Assembly: GCA_030549495.1 (NCBI GenBank)
Contig: JAUIRK010001029.1
Location: 682,001 to 746,000, forward strand
Reading direction: 5' to 3'
Length of the DNA stretch: 64,000 bases
From: Nectonema munidae
Lineage: Eukaryota; Nematomorpha; Nectonematoida; Nectonematidae
Positions within the stretch are counted from its first letter, which is position 1; each line of letters begins with the position of its first letter. Below the pieces are notes generated by a model. That model ran no database searches and was not told the DNA's origin. It was given only the letters and a program-made list of their open reading frames with translations. This document shows, in pieces, positions 56,201 to 64,000 of the stretch. Position numbers and translations under genes: made by a program.

Positions 56201-59200
56201 TATTTGAATACGTTTTTGGAATGAAGAAATAAAGTAGATATGTGTTTGGAACGTAAATTTTTTTATACTTTTCAAAAAAAAGAAACAAAAGCGCGCATTT
56301 TGTTAGACAGAAACAAGATTACTATATCTAGGTTTATATTTTCAATAATTTCAAAATTTAGCAAGTGAAGCCCTAGTATAAATGAAGATGGAACACTAGG
56401 TTTTCCTCCTTTACCATCAGTTTTAAAAATCTTTTGAAAACCCAATTGGGAAAATGTAAAAACGATGTAAAATATCGAAAAACGATGTAAAAAACTGCCT
56501 TAAAACGAAAAAATCTTCTACGTTGGGATAAAATGGGTTAATAAAGGTAAAGAAATTAAAGTAAAAAATACCATCTGGATCAACTTCCCTGGCGAGTTTT
56601 AGAGATTCAGACGTAGCGATATCGGTGTTTGCAGCTGAAATCGATAAAATGAGGCTATGCGGATTGGAAATATATTTCATTACAATTTCTTTTATTTGCA
56701 TTTCAATATCTTCTGGCTGAGATCCTATGGGCACCTGGTTATTTAAGAATAAAAAAATGTATGCCATTCGTTATGAGATAGCGCACGAACCTTAGTAAGA
56801 CCTGGCAAATCAACAAGCGTTAGATTAACAACATTGGGTGAAAAAATCTTCAGGCGAATGCACTCACTTGTCACTGCCTAAATATTTAACGACTTACATT
56901 TAAATAAATATTGACATTTTTTGTTATATAAAAATCTCCTCAAAAAATTGGTCTTTGTGAAAAGGTTAAACATAAAAATGTAAAGAAAGCTATTTCAAAC
57001 TTGATGAATAGATGGCGAAAAGTAAGGAAGTTAGTGTTTGAATAAGGTTTAAGGGGGTGAATTGTCATCATAATTCGAATCTAGACCTGCAAAATTGTGT
57101 AAAGTAATATTTTCCTTTGAAACGAAATCCAATAAAGATACAGGAAACAAAAAACTACATGCTAGAAAAATATGATTGATATTCTCTTTGCATTTCACAA
57201 GTAAAAGAGTTTAAAATAGAAAATTAAGAGCTATTAAACTTGTTATGATATCATAAAAAGCTAGATATATTAATTGAAAAATTTTAAATTACTTTTATAA
57301 AATATATAATAATTAATAATACTTTCCTCAAAAAAAACATACAAAAATCATCAAAAATCAAAACAGAAATAAGCTCTTCCTGGAAAAAAACGATACCCTT
57401 AGGCCAGGTTGTCCATGTTTTTTTGGCGCAGGGCGAGAAAACACTTCACTTCGGGCAGCATTTAGTTTTTTTTACTAATTTACTATAATCATTTATTACT
57501 ATTATTAAACTAGTCAGGTGACGTTAAAAATAAAGAAAGATTAATTCGAAAATTAGATTAGGCAATCTTGAAATACCTTATCAAACCCAGCGATACGATC
57601 CGTTTCTTTGGCGATTTCTTCCTTTATTTCTTCAAAATCGGTGTAAATCTTATCTTTTGTATGCAAAAACTTTCCCCACTCATTAACACTTGAATCTAAA
57701 AGGAGGTAAGCATTTTCAAATATAAAAAATAAAAAACAAAGCAAACACCTTTTTCAAGTAAATCGAGTGGAGTGATTTGATCAGAAACATGAACCAATTG
57801 CAAAACAAGAGGACATCTCGTTACAATACCAATTCCTCTCGGCAAAAAGTCCCGACCTACAATGCTTTCCAAAACTGATGTTTTCCCAGAGCTCTGTTTA
57901 AAATTTTAAAAGTATTTAGGCATGAAGAAAGGAGTTAATAAAAACAATAAATTAGCAGTATACAGTCAGAGTGCACATCAAGGGGAGGAATTTTGAATTC
58001 TCTCAATTATATATCTTTATATTACTTAGAAGACTTGTTTAGCTTTTGAGTAGACTATCCATATTACTTTACTTGTTTTAAAGCTAAGTCTTTCCTTGAA
58101 TATTTAAAACCTATTTTTTTATTAACCCAGTTTATTTCATTTAATGATATATTCAATTCGAATATGAGCTATAGTTGATCAAAGGCAGTCATGAAAATAA
58201 ACAAGCGCCCACAAATTTTACTGAATGGCAAATATTTTTATAACACATTACTATATAACAAACACGGGCGCACAACCTTAAAATTTTAGGGAGGGGCGAA
58301 CTTTTTTTTTTATAATTTTCAAAATTTATTATAAAAGAATTTTTGTCCAATGAACACACTCATTATTATGCGACATTATACTTGCACTGTAAGCTCTCAA
58401 TCCCACCACAACTGCACACATTTTATGAAGTCAAATTACCTTGTTTGTAATTCTGATTTCACCAAACTTCTACCTCAGTGGTTTTCAAACTAGAGTCCGC
58501 GTGCCGCGAAGAAGTTCCATGGGAATCGAGAAGGGAACACTGAGTGAGTTGTTTTTCGCAAAAAATTGCACCCATATTGGGTCATTTGCCATTTTTGTCA
58601 ATAAATCACATTTAAAAAAGAATAAACATTAAATAAAACGAATATCTAAGGATAAAGATGTTCTTTTTGTATTGATATATATATTTGATTTCTAGAATAA
58701 AAGACTTGATTGTTTAAATTAGCCCCGTCGCCCAATTCAAGTACGTGGGGGGGGGGGGGGGGGGGCAAAAAGGATAAATATGATTTTAATATAAGAAAGT
58801 GTATACATTTATATATTTCAAAGAAGTTTCAGAAGGGCAGAATAAATCCCAGAGGGCCTAGCTCCCTTTATCGACGTGCTTGTTTACAGTAATTAATAGG
58901 GATAAACATATAAAGCTTTAAATTTCTTATATAATTATGTGCTATAAAAAATATTTGCCTCGTTCAAAAATGTATGGGCTCTTATTCAAATGTGGCTACA
59001 TTACTGCCTTTGATCAAATATAACTCAACTTTGAATTTCTTTTACAAAGAAGTGGACGTTAATGAAAAAAAAGATTTTAAATATTCATTCTAAGACTTAA
59101 CCTTAACCCTGCTAGTGCTGGGGGCGTAAAACGCCCCCTCCTCTTCACTAAAAAATTAATTGTACAAAATTAGCTGAATCATATCCCTTCAAATTTCGTG

Positions 59201-62200
59201 ACTTTTCCTAAAAATCGCTAGCTGCATCTTTTGATACCATTTTCATGGTAGTTGAATGGCCCTTTCATGACCAAAACTGTCAATCAAAATCAAGAATTTA
59301 AATTTTTCAGCAAAATTTTGACATATGTAGTTAATCTTATAACTTAGGGTCTAAATTATATACTACCTTGAAAATTTATAATTATATACAGTTTTGAACG
59401 CATAACAATATATATTTATTTTTTTTCAATAATCATGGCTACTTTTTGGAAAATGTCAATCAAAATTTTGATTGATCAGAAATATATCTAATAAAATATT
59501 CCATCAGTTTTTACAGAAAATACGTTTTTATACCAAATCGAGCATGCAGCTTTCATTTCTGAAATCGGGTTTCACATTTAGAGGTCTTAAAATATCTCTT
59601 AGTGTCAATCAAATTTGTGGTTTACTTCTAAAAACTATCTCCAAAAATGTTATCTCTAATTTTACATAAAATATATATTTTTATACCAAATCAACCATGC
59701 TAGTTTTACTTCTGAACTCATTTTCAACATTTTGAGGTCTTAAAATGTCAGTGTCAATCAAATTTGCGGTTTACTTTTAAAAACAATCCAAAAATATTCT
59801 CTCTAATTTTACATGAAAATATATTTTTATACCAAATCAACCATGCTAGTTTTACTTTTGAACTCATTTTTCACATTTAGAGGTCTTAAAATATGTCAGT
59901 GTCAATCAAATTTGCGGTTTACGTCTAATGACTACAGAAATATTTTTGAAATTTAAATAAAATATCTGTTTTTATACCAAATGGTAGATGCTGGTTTCAT
60001 TTTTGTACTCAGGACAATCAAGTGTATTTTTCAGTATTCAAAAATATAGCATCTTTATTCTTAGATATTCATTTTATTTTAGTTTTTCTTATATGAAGAT
60101 TGCCTTGAATAGTTCGCAATGTTTTTACAATTTCCTTCAAATTTTTTGTTGTTAAATTTTATATGTAGGTCAATGATTGTAATTTTATCCAGTTGTTTGT
60201 CTTTAAAAGTGCCTCCTGTGATATCATGGTAAATGCTAGGTTTGCCTTTAAGTAAGATGGGCTAACGATAAAGGTTTACCATTATTATGCTACATGGGTT
60301 AACTTATTTATTATCTGCTTTTTATTGGATCTAATGCGATAAATTTTTATAGTATATTTTGCACTTGTATTATTTTTTGTACAAACTTTCATTTTCATGT
60401 AATTATCCCATGTCACTTAGGGAATGGAATGGCTCATTCATATAAATAATAAAATGCAGGGCGGAGCCACTTGGGCAATTTTTACAACCCACGCCGGGCT
60501 CTGGTATGGTTTCATATCACTCTCCGGAGTGTCACTCTTTTATGTTGTATATAGTGCTCTCAGGGAGACGATTTTTTACTATGCTAGTTTTTTTCGTCTC
60601 TCGATAGCCGTGTTGATATTTGGGTAAAATTTTAAAATATTTTTCACTGTCAATTAACATTAGAAAAGCCATCAGATCGCATAGAGCCCGTAATTTTTTC
60701 AAAAACTTTTTTTAATTACAAATATTTTCAAGGCGCAATGTTTTGAGATATTAAATATTTTAGAGCATTTTCGTTATATTTAATAAAATTTTATGAATTA
60801 GAATAATTCAATTTTTTACCTCAATGGTTGATATGGATTTTAGAAAACAGATAGCTTTAGGTTTGTGTTACTTATAATAAACAAAATATTTGATGTTTAA
60901 TTTTTAAAGTAAAATAAAGTTTTCCTCTATTTTATAGCAAACTTTTAAAATTGTTTGATCTTTGTCTTTGTTAACTTTTATGTCAGGGTTCGTATATAAC
61001 CCAATGTCTTTTTAGGTACAAAAAAAGTGGGATTTCGAGGTGTTAAATGTATGTGTCATTAAAAATACTATTACATGGTTTGTCTGTTAGATTAGAAATC
61101 ATACAGGCAGGCGTGAGAGCATTTTGTTTGATGAAGACAGTGTCTGTATCATAGTGTGAATCTCACAAAAACGAGGGAGAAAAACATTGGAAAAGTTCGT
61201 TAAAGTTAATAATGTATCCGATAGTGGGGTTGTCGAATAATCTTGTGTCGCATTTATTGAATTTGAAATATCCTATTGCTGGCATAATAAAACTGCTAAT
61301 TTATTGAACTGTGATAATTTTGATGACTTTCAGAGAAATGCATGATGAGTATATGAAAAGCTATAAATCTCCAAATTATATGTAGTCACGATCATCTGAG
61401 GAATTTTTTATACCCTAAAGTGTTGTTCAGGTGATTAGAGACGAAATTGAAGAATCGGGAATGTTTTCAATCAAAATAGATGAGTGTAAAATAATAAGTA
61501 TCACTTTATTTTTGCTTTAACTCTATCATATATGAATGAGTTTTCTCTTGTTAAGCGGAAGTGATGGGATTACAGATAGAAGCAAGCTAATTCGACTTGA
61601 TAAAATCGCTGCACGTATGGTGGGATTGGGAGCTGAGAGTGCAAGTGTAATGTCGGTTGTTCATTGGACAAAAATTCTTTTATAATAAACTAATTATATT
61701 AAAAAACCTTCGCCCCTCAAAATTGTAAGGATGTGCGCACAGCGTATTAACGAGGGTATTAAAGTAAAGCGATGCTCTCTACTCATCATTTTTCAACCGC
61801 AACCCTCTAAAAAGTGCACTATGCTTGCCATTAGCAATATTTTTTGCTTTGAAGCGATACATAAATAAAGGCATCACAAATACATTTTTATTCGTCTGTA
61901 TTAGATAAATTATACGTGCCATCAATAATTTTGCCAATTATAAATCTTTTTATATAATTTAAGACTTGTTTGGCCCGTGAGTAGACTTCCCATATTACTT
62001 TACTTATTTTACGGTTTAGTTTCAGACATATAATTTTAGAGCTTAAAAAGTTCATATCTATTTCCATCATATATCTCATTTTTTTTCAACCTTATTTATA
62101 TATCATCTAATCTTAACTGTTGTATTTATTCAATTTTGTTTCTGGTTAAGCATTGCAATGCAGATCACCTTATTTAGTCTTCCAAATCTCCTAAAGTCTA

Positions 62201-62612
62201 TTTAAACGCTTGCATTATGTTATTCTCCTATGATGGGAAACAATGGTCTTTGCTACAAACTAAATTCAACAAATGTTTTCTAAATAAAAAAATAAATCAA
62301 TTAAGATCCATTGAAGACTTAACATAAAGATCGGGTTTTAAATTTTTAATATTTCATAAACAAGCATAATTAATTACAAAAGTTCTTAATATTTTAAGTG
62401 AAGCAAGATTTTTTCTAAAAAAATAAGAAAAAAAATTAAAAACATAAAAACTAATATCATTATTAAGAATATATACTAGAAGTTATATCATATGAAAATA
62501 TAATGCATACTTGAGAACCTAAAACAACAATTTGAGGGAGCATTATGTATTCACTGCCTATAGTATTAAATACATCCTGCAATTTGTTCATAACTAAAAT
62601 TAAAGACTCCAT
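46148..62612 (-). CDS. DNM1L: Dynamin-related protein 1, 18 coding exons found
   Basis: DRP1 is the cytosolic GTPase that assembles on mitochondria and peroxisomes and drives their fission. Coding exons, in transcription order: 62612-62511, 57893-57749, 57695-57577, 56877-56791, 56734-56572, 55566-55418, 53925-53821, 53006-52893, 52838-52747, 52687-52567, 51520-51374, 51221-51132, 50829-50715, 50198-50101, 47038-46906, 46796-46773, 46407-46301, 46252-46148. Phases agree at every GT-AG junction, giving 672 codons. GTPase motifs: GSQSSGKTS (residues 32-40), T59, DLPG (145-148) and TKLD (214-217). Middle-domain landmarks are [33 protein letters not shown] and [11 protein letters not shown]. The GED ends in [18 protein letters not shown] and [11 protein letters not shown]. 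The variable region is short (exons 13-15). The usual length is 690-740. The terminal exon after IDMLN is not identified; without splicing, the frame would read on for 52 residues to 45983. Several introns are only 48-59 bases, others hold transposons. Confidence 0.93.
46773..46796 (-). CDS. DNM1L: DRP1 24-base micro-exon
   Basis: Bases AACGCTACGATTGTCAGGTT plus ATAG, preceded by ...AAAAG and followed by GTATCT, join upstream G (46906) and downstream AA (46407) to encode ERYDCQVIE. This matches the conserved REQRDCEVIERL start of the GTPase effector domain in DRP1. The phase is correct on both sides only with the upstream donor at 46905, not with the longer open frame that runs on past it. 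Confidence 0.85.
   Translation of the reverse strand, partial: NATIVRL
47203..47320. repeat. G-run and A-run low-complexity tract
   Basis: The tract comprises about ten A, more than thirty consecutive G, about twenty A, then further G and A runs. It could form G-quadruplexes or be an assembly or polishing error. The 72-codon minus-strand frame through it, rich in proline and phenylalanine, is an artefact. Confidence 0.85.
48494..48632 (-). mobile_element. TTAA-type MITE, diverged copy in DRP1 intron 14
   Basis: Starts TTAACTCTTTCATTACC and ends CACTGGTCACGAAAGGGTTA with internal AATCAGACGATATTT and AAAAGCAGAC, the same phrases as the 129-bp MITE at 5393. The right flank reads TTAC instead of TTAA. 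Confidence 0.65.
49470..49660 (+). pseudogene. hAT dimerisation-domain remnant in DRP1 intron
   Basis: In different plus frames the bases read [14 protein letters not shown] and [13 protein letters not shown]. Together these are the two halves of a hAT C-terminal dimerisation motif (ER-FSVA...[13 protein letters not shown]). The frame shift shows decay. Element ends were not identified. Confidence 0.6.
51521..52566 (-). other. DRP1 intron 10
   Basis: A 1-kb AT-rich intron. A 115-codon plus-strand frame at 51975-52322 is lysine-, phenylalanine- and isoleucine-rich and looks like chance AT-rich sequence. Confidence 0.6.
53926..55417 (-). other. DRP1 intron 6
   Basis: A 1.5-kb intron holding a TTAA-type MITE (54496-54623) and a stretch with repeated GGAGTCTGCTTTTTT and GTCGGAATCGGAGT phrases (about 55020-55260), probably an unclassified repeat. 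Confidence 0.55.
54496..54623. mobile_element. TTAA-type MITE, 120 bp
   Basis: TTAA at 54496-54499 and 54620-54623 enclose a unit beginning CCGGTTATCGACCA and ending TGGTCGATAACGGG, an inverted repeat of about 14 bases. Internal AATCGTCTGCTTTTATCAAT relates it to the 129-bp family. Confidence 0.8.
55646..55782 (+). mobile_element. 129-bp piggyBac-type MITE, copy 2
   Basis: TTAA at 55646-55649 and 55779-55782 enclose 129 bp beginning CCCATTAAGTCCC and ending GTACTTAATGGG. It is the reverse complement of 5393-5521 apart from about five substitutions. It lies in DRP1 intron 5. Confidence 0.85.
55913..56026. mobile_element. TTAA-type MITE, 106 bp
   Basis: It begins CCCATTTAAGACCA and ends TGGTCGTAAATGGG, an inverted terminal repeat, with TTAA on the right (56023-56026) and TCAA on the left (55913-55916). 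Internal AAGCAGACGAC and TTTGGGAACA mark it as a relative of the 129-bp family. It also lies in DRP1 intron 5. Confidence 0.75.
59103..60302 (+). mobile_element. TTAA-type element with minisatellite, copy 2
   Basis: TTAA at 59103-59106 and 60299-60302 enclose about 1.19 kb beginning CCCTGCTAGTGCTGG and ending ATGCTACATGGG, a weak inverted repeat. CCC/GGG ends at TTAA fit a non-autonomous piggyBac-type element. Near the left end GGGGGCGTAAAACGCCCCC is a perfect hairpin (59121-59140). The left 800 bp match 3027-3850. Confidence 0.6.
59530..59995 (+). repeat. Minisatellite, about 146-bp unit, just over three copies
   Basis: Each unit starts ACCAAATC-A-CATGC, continues with GAGGTCTTAAAATAT and GTGTCAATCAAATTTG, and ends in a TTTTTAT-type run; starts are near 59532, 59687 and 59830, with a partial one near 59977. 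The same units, diverged, lie at about 3460-3840. Confidence 0.8.
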
Positions 62613-62944
62613 TTATGAAACAGAAGAAAATGTTCTATAAAAATTTTTTTAATTCAAATAAATAAAAAATTTTCTAATAAAAGTATGTCGACACAAGTTT
62701 ATAATGTTTAAAAGTAGATTTTTTTCAATTGTATTAAAAATTTAACATTGAAAAATATCAAAGCTATACTTTTTAAAAAACAATTAGCTCAATAAGCAGA
62801 TTTTACTTATCATGTCTAATAGCCTACATTCAAAGTAATATTAGCCCATCGCTAAAACGACTTCATGATGAAAAGGATTATAGTTTGTGTTTATCTACCT
62901 TTTTACCACTGTTAAAACCACTAATTTGTTTTATATAGAATTGA

Positions 62945-63064
62945 TATAAAATAGAAGAAAGCATTAACTTAACTGATTATAATATGTCTAACAAAAAATG
63001 ACATAAAATAGAAGAAGGCATTACCTTAACTGATTATAATAATATGTCTAACAAAGAAATGATA
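62945..63064. repeat. Tandem duplication, about 60 bp x 2
   Basis: ATAAAATAGAAGAAAGCATT...TAACTGATTATAATATGTCT at 62945-63001 is repeated at 63002-63064 with minor changes. It lies upstream of the DRP1 start codon. Confidence 0.85.
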
Positions 63065-63099
63065 TTAAGTGAAAAATCGCTTTGGCCTCCCTACATAAG

Positions 63100-63760
63100 C
63101 AAAAAAAATTGAAAATTTTTATCATTTAACCACGATATTCAACGCAGAATGTCAAACACTAATTAAATCGTGCGATCACATCACCCAACACATCAAAGAC
63201 TTTATTCAATTTGAAGTAATCCAGTTTTATACGGACTCTTAAAACCTCGCTCGCAATTTACATCTCAGCAAAAACCACCATTCATCGTTGCCAAACTATT
63301 CTCGAAACTGCAATTTCTCTCCACCCACTTTACTATCTCTGTATTTTGGTGCCCTGCCTATTCCAACGCTCATGAAAATATACACGTTGATTTCTTCTCC
63401 AAAAGAATCCTCTCAAAACCGTGCGTGACACTCTTCACCACATGCCAGCGTTTTATCCAGGAACTCACACAATACAATAAAAGCAATGGCAATTGTCAGT
63501 TACCCAATCGACAAACACCTTTCTACCCTACATAACTAACATAACCGCTGTTCATCAGTCTTGGTCAAAACACAAGTTCATCCCCTCACGATCTCTTATA
63601 AGGTGGCTCTCCGGTCACTGCCCTTTCTTTCATATCAAACTTTCCGACAATCAGTCCTGCTGTTTCTGTGGCGCAGCTTGTGAATCATCTCATCACCTAA
63701 CTTTCATTTGCCCACTTTTATCTCTCATCGCTACGAATTAATAAACAGTTGTGTTTCAAC
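63100..63760 (+). pseudogene. LINE RNase H and C-terminal zinc-knuckle fragment
   Basis: Plus-strand pieces read QFYTDS-like at about 63225, then FWCPAYSNAHENIHVDFFSK (63340-63400, the WVPGHSN-E-AD-AK block of RNase H), then the frame 63493-63741 with SRSLIRWLSGHCPFFHI and CCFCGAACESSHHLTFICPL (C-x2-C...H-x4-C type). These are the distal parts of a non-LTR retrotransposon of Jockey or I type. Frames differ between the pieces, so the copy is dead. The element may continue past 63760. Confidence 0.75.
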
Positions 63761-64000
63761 TCTCCGTCATTTTTCCAACAATCTGAATTAGCTACTAACA
63801 CACCCGACACTATTAATTTCCCTCTCGATGCTTTTACGAACAATTGAACCCATTCTAAATCTTCACTCACCGTTTACGCGATAGCTTTCTTCCTCTCCTT
63901 TTTCTCTTTTTTAATTATTTATTATTGAGAAGACAAACAAAAAAACAAAGCTTAAAAAGCAGTAATAATATAATAAAATAATTCTTAGCTGATTAATGGC

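Larger units (their letters stand above)
58263..61741 (+). mobile_element. hAT-type element, about 3.5 kb, in DRP1 intron 1
   Basis: Left end CACGGGCGCACAACC...GGGAGGGGCGAAC and right end TTCGCCCCTCAAAATT...AAGGATGTGCGCAC correspond to both ends of the 3.26-kb element at 20719-23976 (CAGGGGCGCACATCC, GGATGTGCGCGCCTG). Near the right end (about 61340-61485) the plus strand reads [14 protein letters not shown] and [19 protein letters not shown], typical of hAT transposases of the ZMYM1 type, which supports the class. No exact target duplication is visible. A run of more than twenty G lies at about 58745-58766 and a CAGTGGTTTTCAAACT hAT-like end at about 58475. A TTAA element is nested inside. 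Confidence 0.7.
57894..62510 (-). other. DRP1 intron 1, largely transposon
   Basis: A 4.6-kb intron of which about 3.5 kb is one hAT element (58263-61741) carrying another insertion. The remaining edges are AT-rich without coding frames. Confidence 0.65.

Noticed and set aside
57400-57480. Possible hAT end (GCCAGGTTGTCCATG, GGCGCAGGGCGAGAAAAC)
   Set aside because: The words resemble hAT termini, but no partner end or target duplication could be found nearby.
1-64000. CRISPR array, bacterial operon or prophage features
   Set aside because: The window is eukaryotic. The tandem repeats seen are minisatellites within transposons, without regular unique spacers or cas-like genes.

Overview
This is a stretch of an AT-rich animal nuclear genome. 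The reasons are a spliced gene with GT-AG introns, many eukaryotic transposon families, tRNA-derived SINE-like repeats and AATAAA poly(A) signals. An arthropod fits best, perhaps a crustacean such as a copepod, but nothing in the window proves it.

Three host genes are supported. (1) At 6858-13238 (+) lies one uninterrupted 2126-codon frame for a secreted protein. It has a signal peptide, a beta-rich N-terminal part, a very long array of degenerate repeats and a propeller-like C-terminal part. It may belong to the Nasrat/Polehole group of arthropod egg-surface proteins; this is inference. (2) At 35605-36999 (+) lies a complete, intronless DNA primase large subunit (PRIM2) with all four Fe-S cysteines. 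(3) From 62612 down to at least 46148 (-) lies the mitochondrial and peroxisomal fission GTPase DRP1 (DNM1L). I rebuilt it as 18 coding exons totalling 672 codons. The last, very short exon was not found.

Most of the rest is transposon debris. From left to right: a piggyBac transposase copy (0.8-3.0 kb) next to a TTAA-type repeat; several small TTAA MITEs; a 1.2-kb hAT derivative (14.6-15.8 kb); a pogo-like MITE abutting a LINE endonuclease fragment (16.0-16.8 kb); a decayed Mutator-like element with PHD-like and OTU parts (19.05-24.3 kb), split by a 3.26-kb hAT element that holds at least three smaller insertions; LINE ORF1 with zinc knuckles (25.6-26.6 kb); a hAT element with transposase (28.7-30.6 kb); and a LINE with a ZMYM1-type hAT inside it (33.7-35.3 kb). 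After primase comes a LINE reverse transcriptase (37.4-41.8 kb) broken by a minisatellite, a second copy of the 1.2-kb hAT and a further hAT-like element.

The DRP1 introns hold more of the same: TTAA MITEs, a hAT C-terminal fragment and, in intron 1, a 3.5-kb hAT element containing a 1.2-kb TTAA element with a 146-bp minisatellite. A LINE RNase H and C-terminal fragment closes the window.

Target-site duplications could be read directly for many insertions, so their nesting order can be reconstructed. The host genes are not functionally linked to one another. They are housekeeping or secreted genes separated by transposon-rich DNA.
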